Positions 6,760 through 16,499 are shown, numbered from the stretch's first letter. The stretch is 64,000 nucleotides of DNA from Peribacillus alkalitolerans (GCF_010882125.1 NZ_JAAGVZ010000009.1:116767-180766); one strand, 5' to 3'. Made by a program: numbers and translations. The notes: generated from the letters alone by a model not told the origin.

Positions 6760-7281
6760 ATGTTAAAAAATTTCTTGCCAAGCGAACACGTAAAAAGCAT
6801 ATTCGATATTAATCCTGAAAGTCTGTTGGAAAAAGGCATAAAAGGAATCATTACGGATTTAGATAACACATTGGTTGAATGGGATCGACCTACAGCTACA
6901 CCGAAGCTTATTGAATGGTTCGAAAATATGCGCTCACATGGAATCCTTGTAACAATTGTTTCTAACAATAATGAGAGACGAGTGCGTACTTTTTCCGATC
7001 CACTTCAAATTCCCTTCATATTTTTGGCGCGTAAACCAATGGGACGAGCTTTTCGTAAAGCAATTCAACAAATGGGAATTAAAAGGGAAGAAGCTGTCGT
7101 GATTGGTGATCAGCTCTTAACAGATGTTTTAGGTGGTAATAGAAATGGTTTTCATACGATTCTTGTCGTGCCTGTTGCACAGACAGACGGTTTAATAACA
7201 AGATTTAATAGAAAAGTTGAGAGACGGATCCTTGCGTTTTTTAGGAAAAAAGGGTTGCTGCAATGGGAGGACCAAAATTGA
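6760..7281 (+). CDS. yqeG: HAD-superfamily phosphatase YqeG
   Basis: A 173-residue subfamily IIIA HAD hydrolase. Motif I is DLDNT (nucleophile Asp33, acid/base Asp35), motif II the SNN at about 69, motif III the RKP lysine and motif IV GDQLLTD. YqeG is conserved beside yqeH in Bacilli; its substrate is not established. It starts a run of tightly packed genes through yqeM, and its stop overlaps the next start (TTGA), suggesting coupling. There is no strong Shine-Dalgarno; GAATGAGGTG lies 11-12 nt before the ATG. Confidence 0.92.
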   Translation: MLKNFLPSEHVKSIFDINPESLLEKGIKGIITDLDNTLVEWDRPTATPKLIEWFENMRSHGILVTIVSNNNERRVRTFSDPLQIPFIFLARKPMGRAFRKAIQQMGIKREEAVVIGDQLLTDVLGGNRNGFHTILVVPVAQTDGLITRFNRKVERRILAFFRKKGLLQWEDQN

Positions 7282-8387
7282 ATAATATTGAACTTATTAG
7301 CTGTATCGGATGTGGAGTAGAAATCCAAACAGAGGATGCGACGAAATTAGGCTATGCTCCAAAATCTTCATTGGAAAAAGAAACAATCATTTGTCAACGA
7401 TGCTTTCGATTAAAAAATTATAATGAAGTTCAAGATGTTTCTTTGACTGATGATGACTTTTTAAAAATTTTGAATGAAGTTGGAAAAAGGAATGCCCTTA
7501 TCGTTAAGATTGTCGATATCTTCGATTTTAACGGTAGTTGGCTGCCTGGCCTTCATCGGTTCGTCGGAAACAATGATGTCCTTTTGATTGGAAATAAAGT
7601 GGACTTGCTACCGAAGTCAGTCAAGCATAACAAAGTGATCAACTGGATGAAGCAAGCCGCTAAGGAATTGGGCCTAAAGCCAATTGACATAATGTTGGTA
7701 AGCTCCCACAAAGGGAGTTTTATTAAAGAAGCTGCGGAAGCGATTGAGCAATATCGAAATGGTAAAGATGTATATGTGGTAGGATGTACGAATGTTGGTA
7801 AATCAACATTCATTAATCGAATTATTAAGGAAGTGACGGGCGAAGGCGATATTATTACTACTTCACACTTCCCTGGCACTACGCTTGATACAATTGAAAT
7901 CCCACTTGATGACGATAAAGCATTAATCGATACTCCTGGTATTATCAATCATCACCAAATGGCACATTTCGTTGATAAAAGAGATTTAAAGTTTATTACT
8001 CCCAAAAAAGAAATCAAACCTAAAATTTATCAACTGAATGAGGGTCAAACCTTATTTTTTGGAGGTTTAGCCCGATTTGATTATATAGCTGGAGGGCGAA
8101 AATCCTTTACGTGCTACTTATCAAATGAACTGATGATTCATCGTACGAAGCTCGAAAAGGCGAATGAACTTTATAAAAATCATGTAGGTGAGCTTTTGAC
8201 TCCACCTAGACCTGAGCAGTTGGAAAACTTCCCGGAAATGGTCGCGCATGAATTTTCAATCAAAGAGCCGAAGACAGATGTTGTTTTCTCAGGATTAGGC
8301 TGGGTTACAATCAATGAGCCTGGGGTAAGAATCGTTACGCATGTACCTAAAGGCGTTTCAGTTATGATAAGAAAATCATTAATTTAA
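7278..8387 (+). CDS. yqeH: Circularly permuted GTPase YqeH
   Basis: A ribosome assembly GTPase needed for 30S biogenesis in B. subtilis. The order of motifs is permuted: an N-terminal zinc finger (CIGC at 9-12 with CQRC about 28 residues later), then G4 NKVDLL, then G1 GCTNVGKS (169-176), and G3 DTPG after it, followed by an RNA-binding C-terminal domain. TTG at 7278 is chosen as the start because GGGAGG lies 7 nt upstream; the in-frame ATG at 7263 overlaps that site. The product is 369 residues, normal for the family. It overlaps the yqeG stop. Confidence 0.95.
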   Translation: MNNIELISCIGCGVEIQTEDATKLGYAPKSSLEKETIICQRCFRLKNYNEVQDVSLTDDDFLKILNEVGKRNALIVKIVDIFDFNGSWLPGLHRFVGNNDVLLIGNKVDLLPKSVKHNKVINWMKQAAKELGLKPIDIMLVSSHKGSFIKEAAEAIEQYRNGKDVYVVGCTNVGKSTFINRIIKEVTGEGDIITTSHFPGTTLDTIEIPLDDDKALIDTPGIINHHQMAHFVDKRDLKFITPKKEIKPKIYQLNEGQTLFFGGLARFDYIAGGRKSFTCYLSNELMIHRTKLEKANELYKNHVGELLTPPRPEQLENFPEMVAHEFSIKEPKTDVVFSGLGWVTINEPGVRIVTHVPKGVSVMIRKSLI

Positions 8388-8407
8388 TATAGAAGGGGAT
8401 GGAAAGT

Positions 8408-9253
8408 GTGAAGCAACTCTATGGTGTGATAGGCGACCCAATTAATCACTCTATGTCCCCTGCAATGCACAATAGTGCTTTTTCAGCTTTAGGAATGGAT
8501 GCGTATTATCATCCTTTTCATGTAAGGCCTAGTGAGTTGACTGATGCCATTAAGGGATTGAAAGCCTTAAATATAAAGGGTTTTAACGTAACAGTCCCTC
8601 ATAAAACAACGATCATCCCACTACTGGATGAAATTGACCCCTTGGCTGCAGCAATTGGAGCTGTCAATACAGTCGTGAACAGAGATGGGAAATTGGTCGG
8701 CTTCAATACTGACGGTTTAGGGTTTGTGTCGGCTCTTTTACATGAAATGGGTAATCTTATTAATCCAGAATGCAAAGTCTTGATCGTTGGTTCTGGGGGG
8801 GCGGCAAGAGCGATTTATTATACTTTGTTAAGTGAAGGTTGGAATAGGGTCGACATTTGCAATCGTACAATCCAACGTGCTTGGGATTTAATCAAGGAAT
8901 GCCCAATTGAGGGGAAATCCATTGCACTTGATATGCTAGAAGCTCAAGAAAATCTGGATAAGTATGATCTAATTATCCAAACTACGTCAATTGGGATGAG
9001 TCCCCTCACCAATGAGTCCCCGATTGACTTGGAAAAATTAAAGTCAAATAGCGTTGTTTGTGATATCATATACAATCCATTAGAAACAGAGTTTTTAACA
9101 AAGGCTTCACAAAAAGGATCTAAGACTCAAAATGGTATTGGAATGTTCGTTTATCAAGGCGCATTGGCCTTTGAATTATGGACAGGAATGAAACCGGACT
9201 CGGAGAGAATGAAAAAAGTTGTCTTGCAACAATTAGGAGGAACAACATGTTAA
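8408..9253 (+). CDS. aroE: Shikimate dehydrogenase
   Basis: Reduces 3-dehydroshikimate to shikimate with NADPH in chorismate synthesis. The shikimate-binding HSMSPAMHN motif is near the N terminus, catalytic Lys66 sits in NVTVPHK and Asp102 in GFNTDG, and the NADP loop is GSGGAARA. GTG at 8408 (MKQLYGVIG) is chosen since GGGG lies at good spacing; an in-frame ATG at 8399 is too close to it. The 281-residue length is typical. The stop overlaps the yhbY start by 7 nt. Confidence 0.95.
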   Translation: MKQLYGVIGDPINHSMSPAMHNSAFSALGMDAYYHPFHVRPSELTDAIKGLKALNIKGFNVTVPHKTTIIPLLDEIDPLAAAIGAVNTVVNRDGKLVGFNTDGLGFVSALLHEMGNLINPECKVLIVGSGGAARAIYYTLLSEGWNRVDICNRTIQRAWDLIKECPIEGKSIALDMLEAQENLDKYDLIIQTTSIGMSPLTNESPIDLEKLKSNSVVCDIIYNPLETEFLTKASQKGSKTQNGIGMFVYQGALAFELWTGMKPDSERMKKVVLQQLGGTTC

Positions 9254-9537
9254 CAGGAAAGCAAAAAAGATTCTTACGTTCAAAAGCACATCATTTAAAC
9301 CCTATTTTCCAAGTAGGTAAGGGTGGGGTAAATGATAATATGATTAAACAAGTAGCAGATGCATTGGAAGCTAGAGAGTTACTTAAAATCAGCGTTCTAC
9401 AGAATTGTGAAGATGACCGCGATACAGTAGCTGAAGAGTTGTCAAAAGGTGCACGAGCTGAGCTTGTACAAATCATTGGAAATACAATCGTTTTATATAA
9501 AGAGTCAAGGGAAAATAAACAATTACAATTACCATAA
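9247..9537 (+). CDS. yhbY: CRM-domain ribosome assembly RNA-binding protein YhbY/YqeI
   Basis: A 96-residue single CRM-domain protein with the characteristic LTGKQKRFLRSKAHHLNP start and a VGKGGV loop (GxxG) that contacts RNA. Relatives bind pre-50S particles. The start at 9247 follows AGGAGG by 6 nt. It is translationally coupled to aroE by a 7-nt overlap. The B. subtilis name is yqeI. Confidence 0.94.
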   Translation: MLTGKQKRFLRSKAHHLNPIFQVGKGGVNDNMIKQVADALEARELLKISVLQNCEDDRDTVAEELSKGARAELVQIIGNTIVLYKESRENKQLQLP

Positions 9538-9548
9538 GGAATGGGTCT

Positions 9549-10121
9549 ATGAAAAAGAAAATTGGGATACTCGGAGGAACATTTGATCCTCCCCATATCG
9601 GACATTTAATCATAGCAAATGAGGTCTTACATTCACTTGGATTAGAAGAGATTCGATTTATGCCTAATTCTGTTCCTCCTCATAAGGAAAAGACAGAACG
9701 AGTATCCAATCAGGCACGTGTAGATATGTTGGAACTTGCAATAAACGGCAATAATCAGTTTCTGGTGGAAGCAATTGAACTTAATAGGGAAGGCCCATCC
9801 TATACTTATGATACGATAAAATTGCTAAAACAAAAAAATCCTGACTTAGACATCCATTTTATTATTGGTGCGGACATGATAGAATATCTGCCCAACTGGT
9901 ATAAAATTGATGAATTAGTGAATATGGTCCAATTTGTTGGGGTGAAGCGGCCGACCTATAATGAAGCCTCTGCTTATCCAATCAAGCATGTCCAAACCCC
10001 TGAACTATTCATATCCTCATCGATGATAAGGGAAAGATTAAATATGGGAATGAGTATTCGATATTTAGTTCCAGAACAAGTGGAATCTTATATCAAGGAG
10101 CATGGTTTATATGAATCGTGA
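9549..10121 (+). CDS. nadD: Nicotinate-nucleotide adenylyltransferase
   Basis: Forms nicotinate adenine dinucleotide from nicotinate mononucleotide and ATP, the adenylation step of NAD synthesis. The nucleotidyltransferase signature GGTFDPPHIGH is at 9-19 and the second motif ISSSMIR at 155-161. The 190-residue length is normal. It overlaps yqeK by 11 nt at its 3' end. Confidence 0.96.
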   Translation: MKKKIGILGGTFDPPHIGHLIIANEVLHSLGLEEIRFMPNSVPPHKEKTERVSNQARVDMLELAINGNNQFLVEAIELNREGPSYTYDTIKLLKQKNPDLDIHFIIGADMIEYLPNWYKIDELVNMVQFVGVKRPTYNEASAYPIKHVQTPELFISSSMIRERLNMGMSIRYLVPEQVESYIKEHGLYES

Positions 10122-10680
10122 AACTGCTCTCTCTTTAGTTAAGAGTCAGATGACTGAACATCGCTACCTCCATACATTAGGGGTAGTGGAAACTAGTATT
10201 AAGCTTGCAAATCAATTTGGGGCAAATTCATACAAGGCTGAGTTTGCGGCCATCTTCCATGATTATGCGAAGTTTCGTCCTAAAGATGAAATGAGAGAAA
10301 TTATCATATCCCAAGGCATGTCTAAAGACCTTCTTGAGTACAATGAGGAGCTATGGCACGCTCCGGTGGGAGCATATTTAGTGGAAAAAGAGGCTGGAAT
10401 CACAGACAGAGAAATCCTCGATGCCATTAAGTATCATACTTCTGGAAGGATTGGGATGGCTTTACTTGAGAAAATCGTATTCTTGGCAGATTATATTGAG
10501 CCGGGTAGACATTTTCCGGGAGTTGAAGAAGTCAGGGATGCTGCTGAAGAGGATTTGGATAAAGCCTTGCTTCTTTCTGTACGTAACACGATTATTTTTT
10601 TAATGAAAAAAAACCAACGCATTTATCCAGATACTTTTTATATGTACAATGACATTCTAGGGTCTATAAAACAAAAATGA
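10111..10680 (+). CDS. yqeK: HD-domain Ap4A hydrolase YqeK
   Basis: A 189-residue HD-domain phosphohydrolase; family members symmetrically hydrolyse diadenosine tetraphosphate. The HD pair is His50-Asp51 in IFHDYAK, with another metal histidine in the EELWHAPVGAY segment and the conserved FLADYIEPGR motif. The ATG at 10111 is preferred over 10102 because AAGGAG is 10 nt upstream rather than 1 nt. It sits between nadD and rsfS, as in B. subtilis. Confidence 0.93.
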   Translation: MNRETALSLVKSQMTEHRYLHTLGVVETSIKLANQFGANSYKAEFAAIFHDYAKFRPKDEMREIIISQGMSKDLLEYNEELWHAPVGAYLVEKEAGITDREILDAIKYHTSGRIGMALLEKIVFLADYIEPGRHFPGVEEVRDAAEEDLDKALLLSVRNTIIFLMKKNQRIYPDTFYMYNDILGSIKQK

Positions 10681-10691
10681 ATGATTTATGG

Positions 10692-10726
10692 GCATGTCTT
10701 TTTAGGGTAAAATAAACAAGACATGC
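10692..10726 (+). other. Hairpin between yqeK and rsfS
   Basis: GCATGTCTT (10692-10700) and AAGACATGC (10718-10726) form a 9-bp perfect stem around a 17-nt A/T-rich loop. There is no T-tract, so it is more likely an mRNA processing or stability element than a terminator. Confidence 0.45.
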
Positions 10727-10755
10727 TTGAAACTTATTTTGGAGGAAAACCATAC

Positions 10756-11112
10756 ATGAATGAACGTGAACTGCTATTAACAGCGGCTAAAGCTGCAGAT
10801 GATAAGAAAGCAGAAGATATGATAGTTTTAAATATGAAAGGGATTTCCCTTGTAGCGGATTATTTCTTAATTTGCCATGGGAATTCAGATAAACAAGTAC
10901 AGGCCATTGCAAGAGAAATGAAGCAAAAGGCTGAAGAAAAAGGGGTTACAGTCAAAAGGATTGAAGGTTTTGATGAGGCACGTTGGGTCCTGGTTGATTT
11001 AGGGGACGTAGTTGCCCATGTCTTCCATCGTGAAGAGAGAAGCTACTATAATCTTGAACGTCTTTGGGGAGACGCTCCAACTGAACACATCCTTAATGAG
11101 CTTAACCAATGA
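10756..11112 (+). CDS. rsfS: Ribosomal silencing factor RsfS
   Basis: A 118-residue protein of the Iojap/RsfS family that binds ribosomal protein L14 and blocks 50S-30S joining in starvation. The conserved MIVLNMKGISLVADYFLIC and GDVVAHVFHREERSYYNLERLW segments are present. The start at 10756 follows TTGGAGG; the upstream in-frame ATG at 10723 has no site. Its stop overlaps the yqeM ATG. The B. subtilis name is yqeL. Confidence 0.95.
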   Translation: MNERELLLTAAKAADDKKAEDMIVLNMKGISLVADYFLICHGNSDKQVQAIAREMKQKAEEKGVTVKRIEGFDEARWVLVDLGDVVAHVFHREERSYYNLERLWGDAPTEHILNELNQ

Positions 11113-11855
11113 GTTACCATCGCTTTGCAGAAGTCTATGATGCGCTAATGAAAGATGTTCCATATGACCTTTGGGTTGAACGATTTGTGGAACAAGCACA
11201 AAAACTTCGTAAAGAATGTAACACCATCTTGGATATTGGCTGTGGTACAGGTGAAATCGCTATTCGGTTTGCCAAGAAAGGGTATAATGTGACTGGTGTT
11301 GACCTTTCAGAAGAAATGCTTATGATTGCATCTGAAAAGTCTGCACAACATGATGTAAATATCCCTTTTTTTCAACAGGATATGAAGGATCTAGAAGGGT
11401 TAGGAGAATTTGATGCTGTAGTCATTTTTTGCGATTCTTTAAACTATTTATTGGATGAAAATGACGTAAAATCAACCTTCAGTAAGGTTCATCAACATCT
11501 TGTGCCTGGCGGACTTTTTATGTTCGATGTCCATTCTTTATATAAAATGGAGCATTTATTTCACAATCAGACTTATGCGATCGCAGATGATGATGTATCT
11601 TACATTTGGAACTGTTTTGAAGGCGATCATCCTCACAGTGTAGAGCATGAATTATCCTTCTTTATCCTTGATGAAGAAACTGATTTTTATCGACGATTTG
11701 ACGAGCTTCATCATCAAAGAACCTTTAAAGTTGAATCGTATAAACAGTGGCTTGTTGATGCAGGATTTGACCTATTAGATACCCTATCTGATTTGGAGAA
11801 TCTTCCTCTGCATGACTCCACAGAACGAGTTCTGTTCGTAGCGAAAAAACGTTAA
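11109..11855 (+). CDS. yqeM: Class I SAM-dependent methyltransferase YqeM
   Basis: A 248-residue methyltransferase with the SAM-binding motif LDIGCGTGE at about 41-49 and the acidic GVDLSEEML that follows. The target is not established. It closes the yqeG-yqeM gene run and overlaps rsfS by 4 nt (ATGA). A terminator follows at once. Confidence 0.9.
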   Translation: MSYHRFAEVYDALMKDVPYDLWVERFVEQAQKLRKECNTILDIGCGTGEIAIRFAKKGYNVTGVDLSEEMLMIASEKSAQHDVNIPFFQQDMKDLEGLGEFDAVVIFCDSLNYLLDENDVKSTFSKVHQHLVPGGLFMFDVHSLYKMEHLFHNQTYAIADDDVSYIWNCFEGDHPHSVEHELSFFILDEETDFYRRFDELHHQRTFKVESYKQWLVDAGFDLLDTLSDLENLPLHDSTERVLFVAKKR

Positions 11856-11857
11856 CC

Positions 11858-11895
11858 AAAAATGGGGACAGCAAATTATGCTGTCCCATTTTTTT
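11858..11895 (+). terminator. yqeM terminator
   Basis: AATGGGGACAGCA pairs with TGCTGTCCCATT (one bulged G) and runs into seven T residues. A-rich sequence before it may let it serve comER on the minus strand too. Confidence 0.85.
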
Positions 11896-11938
11896 ATTTT
11901 TTATTAAATTAAAAAGGATTTAATGAATTCTTGTCGAA

Positions 11939-12766
11939 TCAATATTTAACCCCAAATTGTTCTTCTATCTCTTCTATATCTTCATTAAACTTCCTATGAG
12001 TTGCCTGAATCAAATGATCAAAAACTTCGCCTAGTTCTGCTTCCAATACTTTAATGCCTTCTCCTGTAATTCCACCCTTTACGCAAACTTTTTCTTGCAA
12101 TGTTGGTAAAGAATAGTGCCCCTTTTTTAAAAGCTCTCCAAAGCCAATAAACATCTTTTCGGTCAATACAGTAGCGGTTTTTTTGTCGATACTAGTCTGT
12201 CTACAAGCGGCGTTAATGAATTCCTGTGCTAAATAACTGAAAAACGCTGGCCCACAGCTTACGATGTCTGATGAAATTCTTGTAATTTCATTTTCAATTT
12301 CAATTGGAATCGAGATTTTTGTGGAAAGTTCATGGATGAAGTTCTTCCAATACCCTGAGCATGATTGGCCAAAACTGATTAATGAAACCCCAGATAACGC
12401 TCTATTTGTAATGCTTGGTATAAGTCGGGCACATGAACATTCTATATATTGCTCCAATTGGGAGACGGAAATAGGACTAGTGATGGAAACAACACATTGT
12501 TCTTTGTTTAAAAGTGGCTTTATAGTTAAAAGGACATTATAGATATCCTTTGGTTTGACACAGACAAAAATAAGATCGGTCAATTGGGCGATTTCTAGGT
12601 TGGATTTAATGGGTTGAATGCCTTGAAAACGTTCCTTCAGGCCATTAACCTTGCCTACGCTGCGATTGGTTACGAATAGATCGGTTTGTTCCACTGCCTT
12701 TGACTCCACTAGTGCTTCTACGAGTATGGTCCCCATATTACCAGTTCCGATTACCCCTATCTTCAT
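11939..12766 (-). CDS. comER: Late competence protein ComER
   Basis: A 275-residue member of the pyrroline-5-carboxylate reductase superfamily with an N-terminal Rossmann fold (GVIGTGNMG at 4-12). In B. subtilis ComER is encoded divergently from comEA and is not needed for transformation; a role in sporulation or biofilm timing has been suggested. Its position here, divergent from comEA, identifies it rather than proC. The start follows AGGAGGTG on the minus strand. Confidence 0.93.
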   Translation of the reverse strand: MKIGVIGTGNMGTILVEALVESKAVEQTDLFVTNRSVGKVNGLKERFQGIQPIKSNLEIAQLTDLIFVCVKPKDIYNVLLTIKPLLNKEQCVVSITSPISVSQLEQYIECSCARLIPSITNRALSGVSLISFGQSCSGYWKNFIHELSTKISIPIEIENEITRISSDIVSCGPAFFSYLAQEFINAACRQTSIDKKTATVLTEKMFIGFGELLKKGHYSLPTLQEKVCVKGGITGEGIKVLEAELGEVFDHLIQATHRKFNEDIEEIEEQFGVKY

Positions 12767-12855
12767 CAGTTTTCACCTCCTGAGAACACACTTCTCCTAT
12801 AACGATATGAATGGAAAAATTAATTTATACCTTTGACGAAAAAGGAGGGGCTTCA

Positions 12856-13494
12856 ATGCTTAATAACAAGAAAAAAATATTTTTTGGAGTAATCCTATCA
12901 TTATTAATTGGAGGTTCTATGTTCTTTTTACATGATAAAAAGAAAGCGGACCCACCGACCGAGGAATTCTTCATTGAAAGTCAAATAGAGGAAGATAGTA
13001 TCGTTGAAACAGAAAAACAACCTATTACCGAAAAAGGAAGCACAGAAATAAAGATCGTAGTTGATGTTAAGGGTGCAGTGGTAAAACCGGGAATTTATCC
13101 ATCTAAGGAAGGTGAACGTGTACATGACTTAATCCTGAAAGCTGGTGGTGTTGTTGAGAATGCAAACATTAATGCTATTAATCTTGCCCAAAAGGTAGAA
13201 GATCAAATGGTTATTTATGTACCTGTTAAAGGAGAGGTTACCAACCAATCCGTTGTAAGTACTGTACAAGTGAGTTCAAATAGTGAAGACCAACCTTCAG
13301 ACAAGGTAAATATTAACTTGGCGGATGAAACAACTTTACAAACGTTACCAGGTATAGGTCCTTCAAAAGCGGCTGCTATTCTGGAATATAGGAAACAGAA
13401 TGGCTCGTTTAAGACTGTGGAAGATTTAAAGAATATCTCTGGAATAGGTGATAAAACCTTTGAAAAATTTAAAGATGTTATAACAGTAGAGTGA
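12856..13494 (+). CDS. comEA: Competence DNA receptor ComEA
   Basis: A membrane-anchored double-strand DNA receptor for transformation. The 212-residue product has an N-terminal transmembrane helix (about 8-23), an acidic linker, an SLBB domain (about 55-115, with VDVKGAVVKPGIY) and a C-terminal pair of helix-hairpin-helix motifs (about 150-212, LPGIGPSKAAAI and ISGIGDKTFEKF). The start at 12856 follows AAGGAGG; the in-frame ATG at 12811 lacks a site. It is first in comEA-EB-EC. Confidence 0.95.
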   Translation: MLNNKKKIFFGVILSLLIGGSMFFLHDKKKADPPTEEFFIESQIEEDSIVETEKQPITEKGSTEIKIVVDVKGAVVKPGIYPSKEGERVHDLILKAGGVVENANINAINLAQKVEDQMVIYVPVKGEVTNQSVVSTVQVSSNSEDQPSDKVNINLADETTLQTLPGIGPSKAAAILEYRKQNGSFKTVEDLKNISGIGDKTFEKFKDVITVE

Positions 13495-13577
13495 ATTTTG
13501 TCTCTATTCAAGGAGAAATTGGTTGTGTAGAATGAAAGTAGATTTTTGACGAATGATGTATAAGGGGTGTTTGGAAA

Positions 13578-14135
13578 TTGGAAAGAATTAGTTGGGATCA
13601 ATATTTTATGGCACAAAGTCATTTACTTGCTATGAGAAGCACATGTACAAGACTTGCGGTTGGGGCAACAATAGTAAGGGATAAACGTATCATTGCAGGA
13701 GGTTATAATGGTTCTATCGCAGGTGGAGAGCATTGCATCGATGATGGATGCTATGTGATTGACAATCATTGCGTCCGTACCATTCATGCTGAAATGAACG
13801 CGATTCTTCAATGTGCTAAATTCGGTGTCCCTACATCAGATTCAGAGATTTATGTAACACATTTTCCTTGCTTGCAATGCTGTAAATCCATCATTCAAGC
13901 AGGAGTTAAAGCAGTCTACTATGCTATAGATTATAAAAATCATCCCTATGCGATAGAATTGTTCCAAAGAGCTGGCATAATCGTGGAACAGGTTCACTTG
14001 GAGGGAAATATTCTAGATCCGACATCTCCGGAAAAACGAGCTTTAATGAATCAGGTACTGAATGAGCTTGAAAGCAAGGGTGTAGACAAAGGAAAACTGA
14101 ATATTTATAAAGAAAAAGTAAATGAGTTATTTTAG
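13578..14135 (+). CDS. comEB: dCMP deaminase ComEB
   Basis: A 185-residue zinc deaminase that converts dCMP to dUMP. Zinc ligands are His70 in HAE (Glu72 is the proton shuttle), Cys98 and Cys101 in PCLQC. The TTG start at 13578 has AAGGGG upstream and no ATG fits. It is not essential for DNA uptake in B. subtilis but lies in the com operon. It overlaps comEC by 14 nt. Confidence 0.94.
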   Translation: MERISWDQYFMAQSHLLAMRSTCTRLAVGATIVRDKRIIAGGYNGSIAGGEHCIDDGCYVIDNHCVRTIHAEMNAILQCAKFGVPTSDSEIYVTHFPCLQCCKSIIQAGVKAVYYAIDYKNHPYAIELFQRAGIIVEQVHLEGNILDPTSPEKRALMNQVLNELESKGVDKGKLNIYKEKVNELF

Positions 14136-16476
14136 TATGGGAAGCTGGAAGTTAATCTTTCCGATTTTATGGACCGTTTCTGCTATTTTAGGCATAGCGG
14201 TCTATTCTTTCCATAACACCTACACGTTTATTCCATTGCTTTTCTTCCTCTACCTTTCCTATAAAATCCTCCCCCTTAAAATTTACTTACTTACATTTTG
14301 TATAATCCCCATATTCACCCTTCTTTCTTATTTTCATGAAGACACACACCAAACTAACTTCACAGAAGGTAATACGACAATCCCGGTAAGATTCACTGAT
14401 TTATACAAGTTGGACGGAAACTCTTTAAAAATGGTTGTGAATAGTAAAAATGAAAGACTCTTACTTTTATACACTTTCCAATCAGAGGAGGAGATGCTGT
14501 ATTTTAAGAAATCTTTCTCCCTTGCCATGACATGTAGAATGGATGTTACTTTTGTATACCCTGAAGAGGCTCGAAATCCTAATTCGTTCAATTATCGATT
14601 GTACTTAAAGAGGCAATATATTCATTGGATTATTAAACCACATAATAGCTTAATGGAATCATGTCTGAAAAATAAGAAAACCTCGCATGAATTGGTTAAA
14701 ATGATACGGAAAAATTTCATTGATACTATAGAAGAAAACGCTGAAGGAGAAGTTAAAAGTTTTGCTATAGCTATGTTATTTGGAGATACAGGTTCTATGG
14801 ACGATCAAACCTATAGAGATTATCAAAAGTTAGGTTTGGTTCATTTAATCGCAATTTCTGGCTTGAATATTGTTTTGTTAGTATCGGCTGTATTTTACCT
14901 AGGCATCCGTTGTGGGATCACAAGACAATCCATGAAAGCCTGCATACTTTCTCTATTACCTATTTATTGTATTTTAGCTGGAGCTACTCCTTCTGTAGTA
15001 CGGGCTTGCTTAATGGTAGGTTTGTATATACTCATGTCTTTCATTCGGGCAAATGTACCAGCAACCTCAATAGTGTCCACCATCTCCATCACTGTCTTAG
15101 CATTAAAACCAACCATTTTATTTGATATCGGGTTTCAATTATCATTTGGAATTACGTTCGCGCTTCTTATATCCCAAAAAATTTTATCCAAATCCTACGG
15201 AAAGTACACGTTCATCATACAAAGTCTTAACATCAGTTTGATTTCTCAACTAATTTCCACTCCCATTATCCTCTTTCATTTTTCGGAAATCACTTTCATT
15301 GGAATCCTTCTAAATGTTATCTATGTACCAATCTTTTCTCTAATCATCCTTCCTGGTTCAATTTTTCTATTTCTCTCCATGGTCCTTTTTCCATGGATTA
15401 CGCCTACCATACATTGGCTATTAGAAATTGTTTTGGGGATTTGTAATAGTCTGGCCCATTGGATTAGCTCTTTGCCTTTTTCTTCATTCGTCTTCGGGAA
15501 AATTGGATTGCCATTTATTGTCCTTTACCTAATTTCTGCTTTATGTCTATTTATTAGTTGGGAAAAGAAGCACATCCAACAAATGATTCTGGTAGCTAGC
15601 CTAATTATGTACTTAGTCCTGGGACAATATTTTTTTAATGAACGATCATTAAAAGGAGAAATAGTTTTTATTGATATTGGACAGGGAGATTCGATACTTA
15701 TTCAACAGCCATTGGGCAGAGGGACAACATTAATTGATACAGGTGGAGTATTACAATATAAAGGTGAAAATTGGGAAGAGAGAAAAACGTATTTTGACCC
15801 AGGTGAGGATATAGTGATTCCCCTATTGAAGAGCAAAGGTATTCGAAAAATCGATCGGCTAATATTAACTCATGCCGATCAAGACCATATTGGAGGAGCG
15901 AAAGGAATTGTTGAGAATATACCAGTGGCGGAAATAATAATAGCTACACATTCAAAAGAGGATTTCAGGAAGATACCCTTCATAACAAATGGGGTACGAA
16001 ACGGGATAAAAATAACATTAGTCAAAAGAGGGGATATCATTCCCATTGGTAATAATGAATCCTTGTTTGTCTTGGGTCCTAATGCAGACCATGAAGAAAA
16101 GAATGAAGAATCCATCGTCTTAGTGGGTGAAATAGGGAAATTGGTCTGGTTGTTTACGGGTGATCTTGGAAAGCCAGGAGAAGAAGAAATACTTTCAACC
16201 TATCCAAAGTTAAAAGTGGATGTTTTAAAAGTGGGGCACCACGGAAGTAAAAATTCTACCTCAGAAGTTTTTCTTAATCAATTGAATCCGAAATACGCCA
16301 TTATCTCTGTAGGGAAGAACAACAGATATGGACATCCTCACAATGAAGTTCTAAAAAATTTAGTTAGTGAAGAAATAATCCATTATCGAACAGATTTAAA
16401 TGGAGCCATTACTTATTCATATCGAGTAGGAGGTAAGGGAGGAACCTTTTCAACACAAATTCATACTATAAGGTGA
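14122..16476 (+). CDS. comEC: DNA uptake channel ComEC/Rec2
   Basis: A 784-residue polytopic membrane protein thought to carry single-stranded DNA across the membrane. The order is N-terminal helices, a soluble OB-like region, the Competence domain with about 8 helices (roughly 225-500, including LIAISGLNIVLL), then a metallo-beta-lactamase domain with HADQDH at 584-589 that may degrade the non-transported strand. ATG at 14137 is an alternative start. The frame is intact, so competence uptake machinery appears functional at this locus. Confidence 0.95.
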   Translation: MSYFSMGSWKLIFPILWTVSAILGIAVYSFHNTYTFIPLLFFLYLSYKILPLKIYLLTFCIIPIFTLLSYFHEDTHQTNFTEGNTTIPVRFTDLYKLDGNSLKMVVNSKNERLLLLYTFQSEEEMLYFKKSFSLAMTCRMDVTFVYPEEARNPNSFNYRLYLKRQYIHWIIKPHNSLMESCLKNKKTSHELVKMIRKNFIDTIEENAEGEVKSFAIAMLFGDTGSMDDQTYRDYQKLGLVHLIAISGLNIVLLVSAVFYLGIRCGITRQSMKACILSLLPIYCILAGATPSVVRACLMVGLYILMSFIRANVPATSIVSTISITVLALKPTILFDIGFQLSFGITFALLISQKILSKSYGKYTFIIQSLNISLISQLISTPIILFHFSEITFIGILLNVIYVPIFSLIILPGSIFLFLSMVLFPWITPTIHWLLEIVLGICNSLAHWISSLPFSSFVFGKIGLPFIVLYLISALCLFISWEKKHIQQMILVASLIMYLVLGQYFFNERSLKGEIVFIDIGQGDSILIQQPLGRGTTLIDTGGVLQYKGENWEERKTYFDPGEDIVIPLLKSKGIRKIDRLILTHADQDHIGGAKGIVENIPVAEIIIATHSKEDFRKIPFITNGVRNGIKITLVKRGDIIPIGNNESLFVLGPNADHEEKNEESIVLVGEIGKLVWLFTGDLGKPGEEEILSTYPKLKVDVLKVGHHGSKNSTSEVFLNQLNPKYAIISVGKNNRYGHPHNEVLKNLVSEEIIHYRTDLNGAITYSYRVGGKGGTFSTQIHTIR

Positions 16477-16499
16477 ACCTTGAGAAAATGAAGATAAAA

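Noticed and set aside
11939-12766. Proline biosynthesis gene proC
   Set aside because: The protein is in the same superfamily, but divergent placement next to comEA and overall sequence fit ComER.
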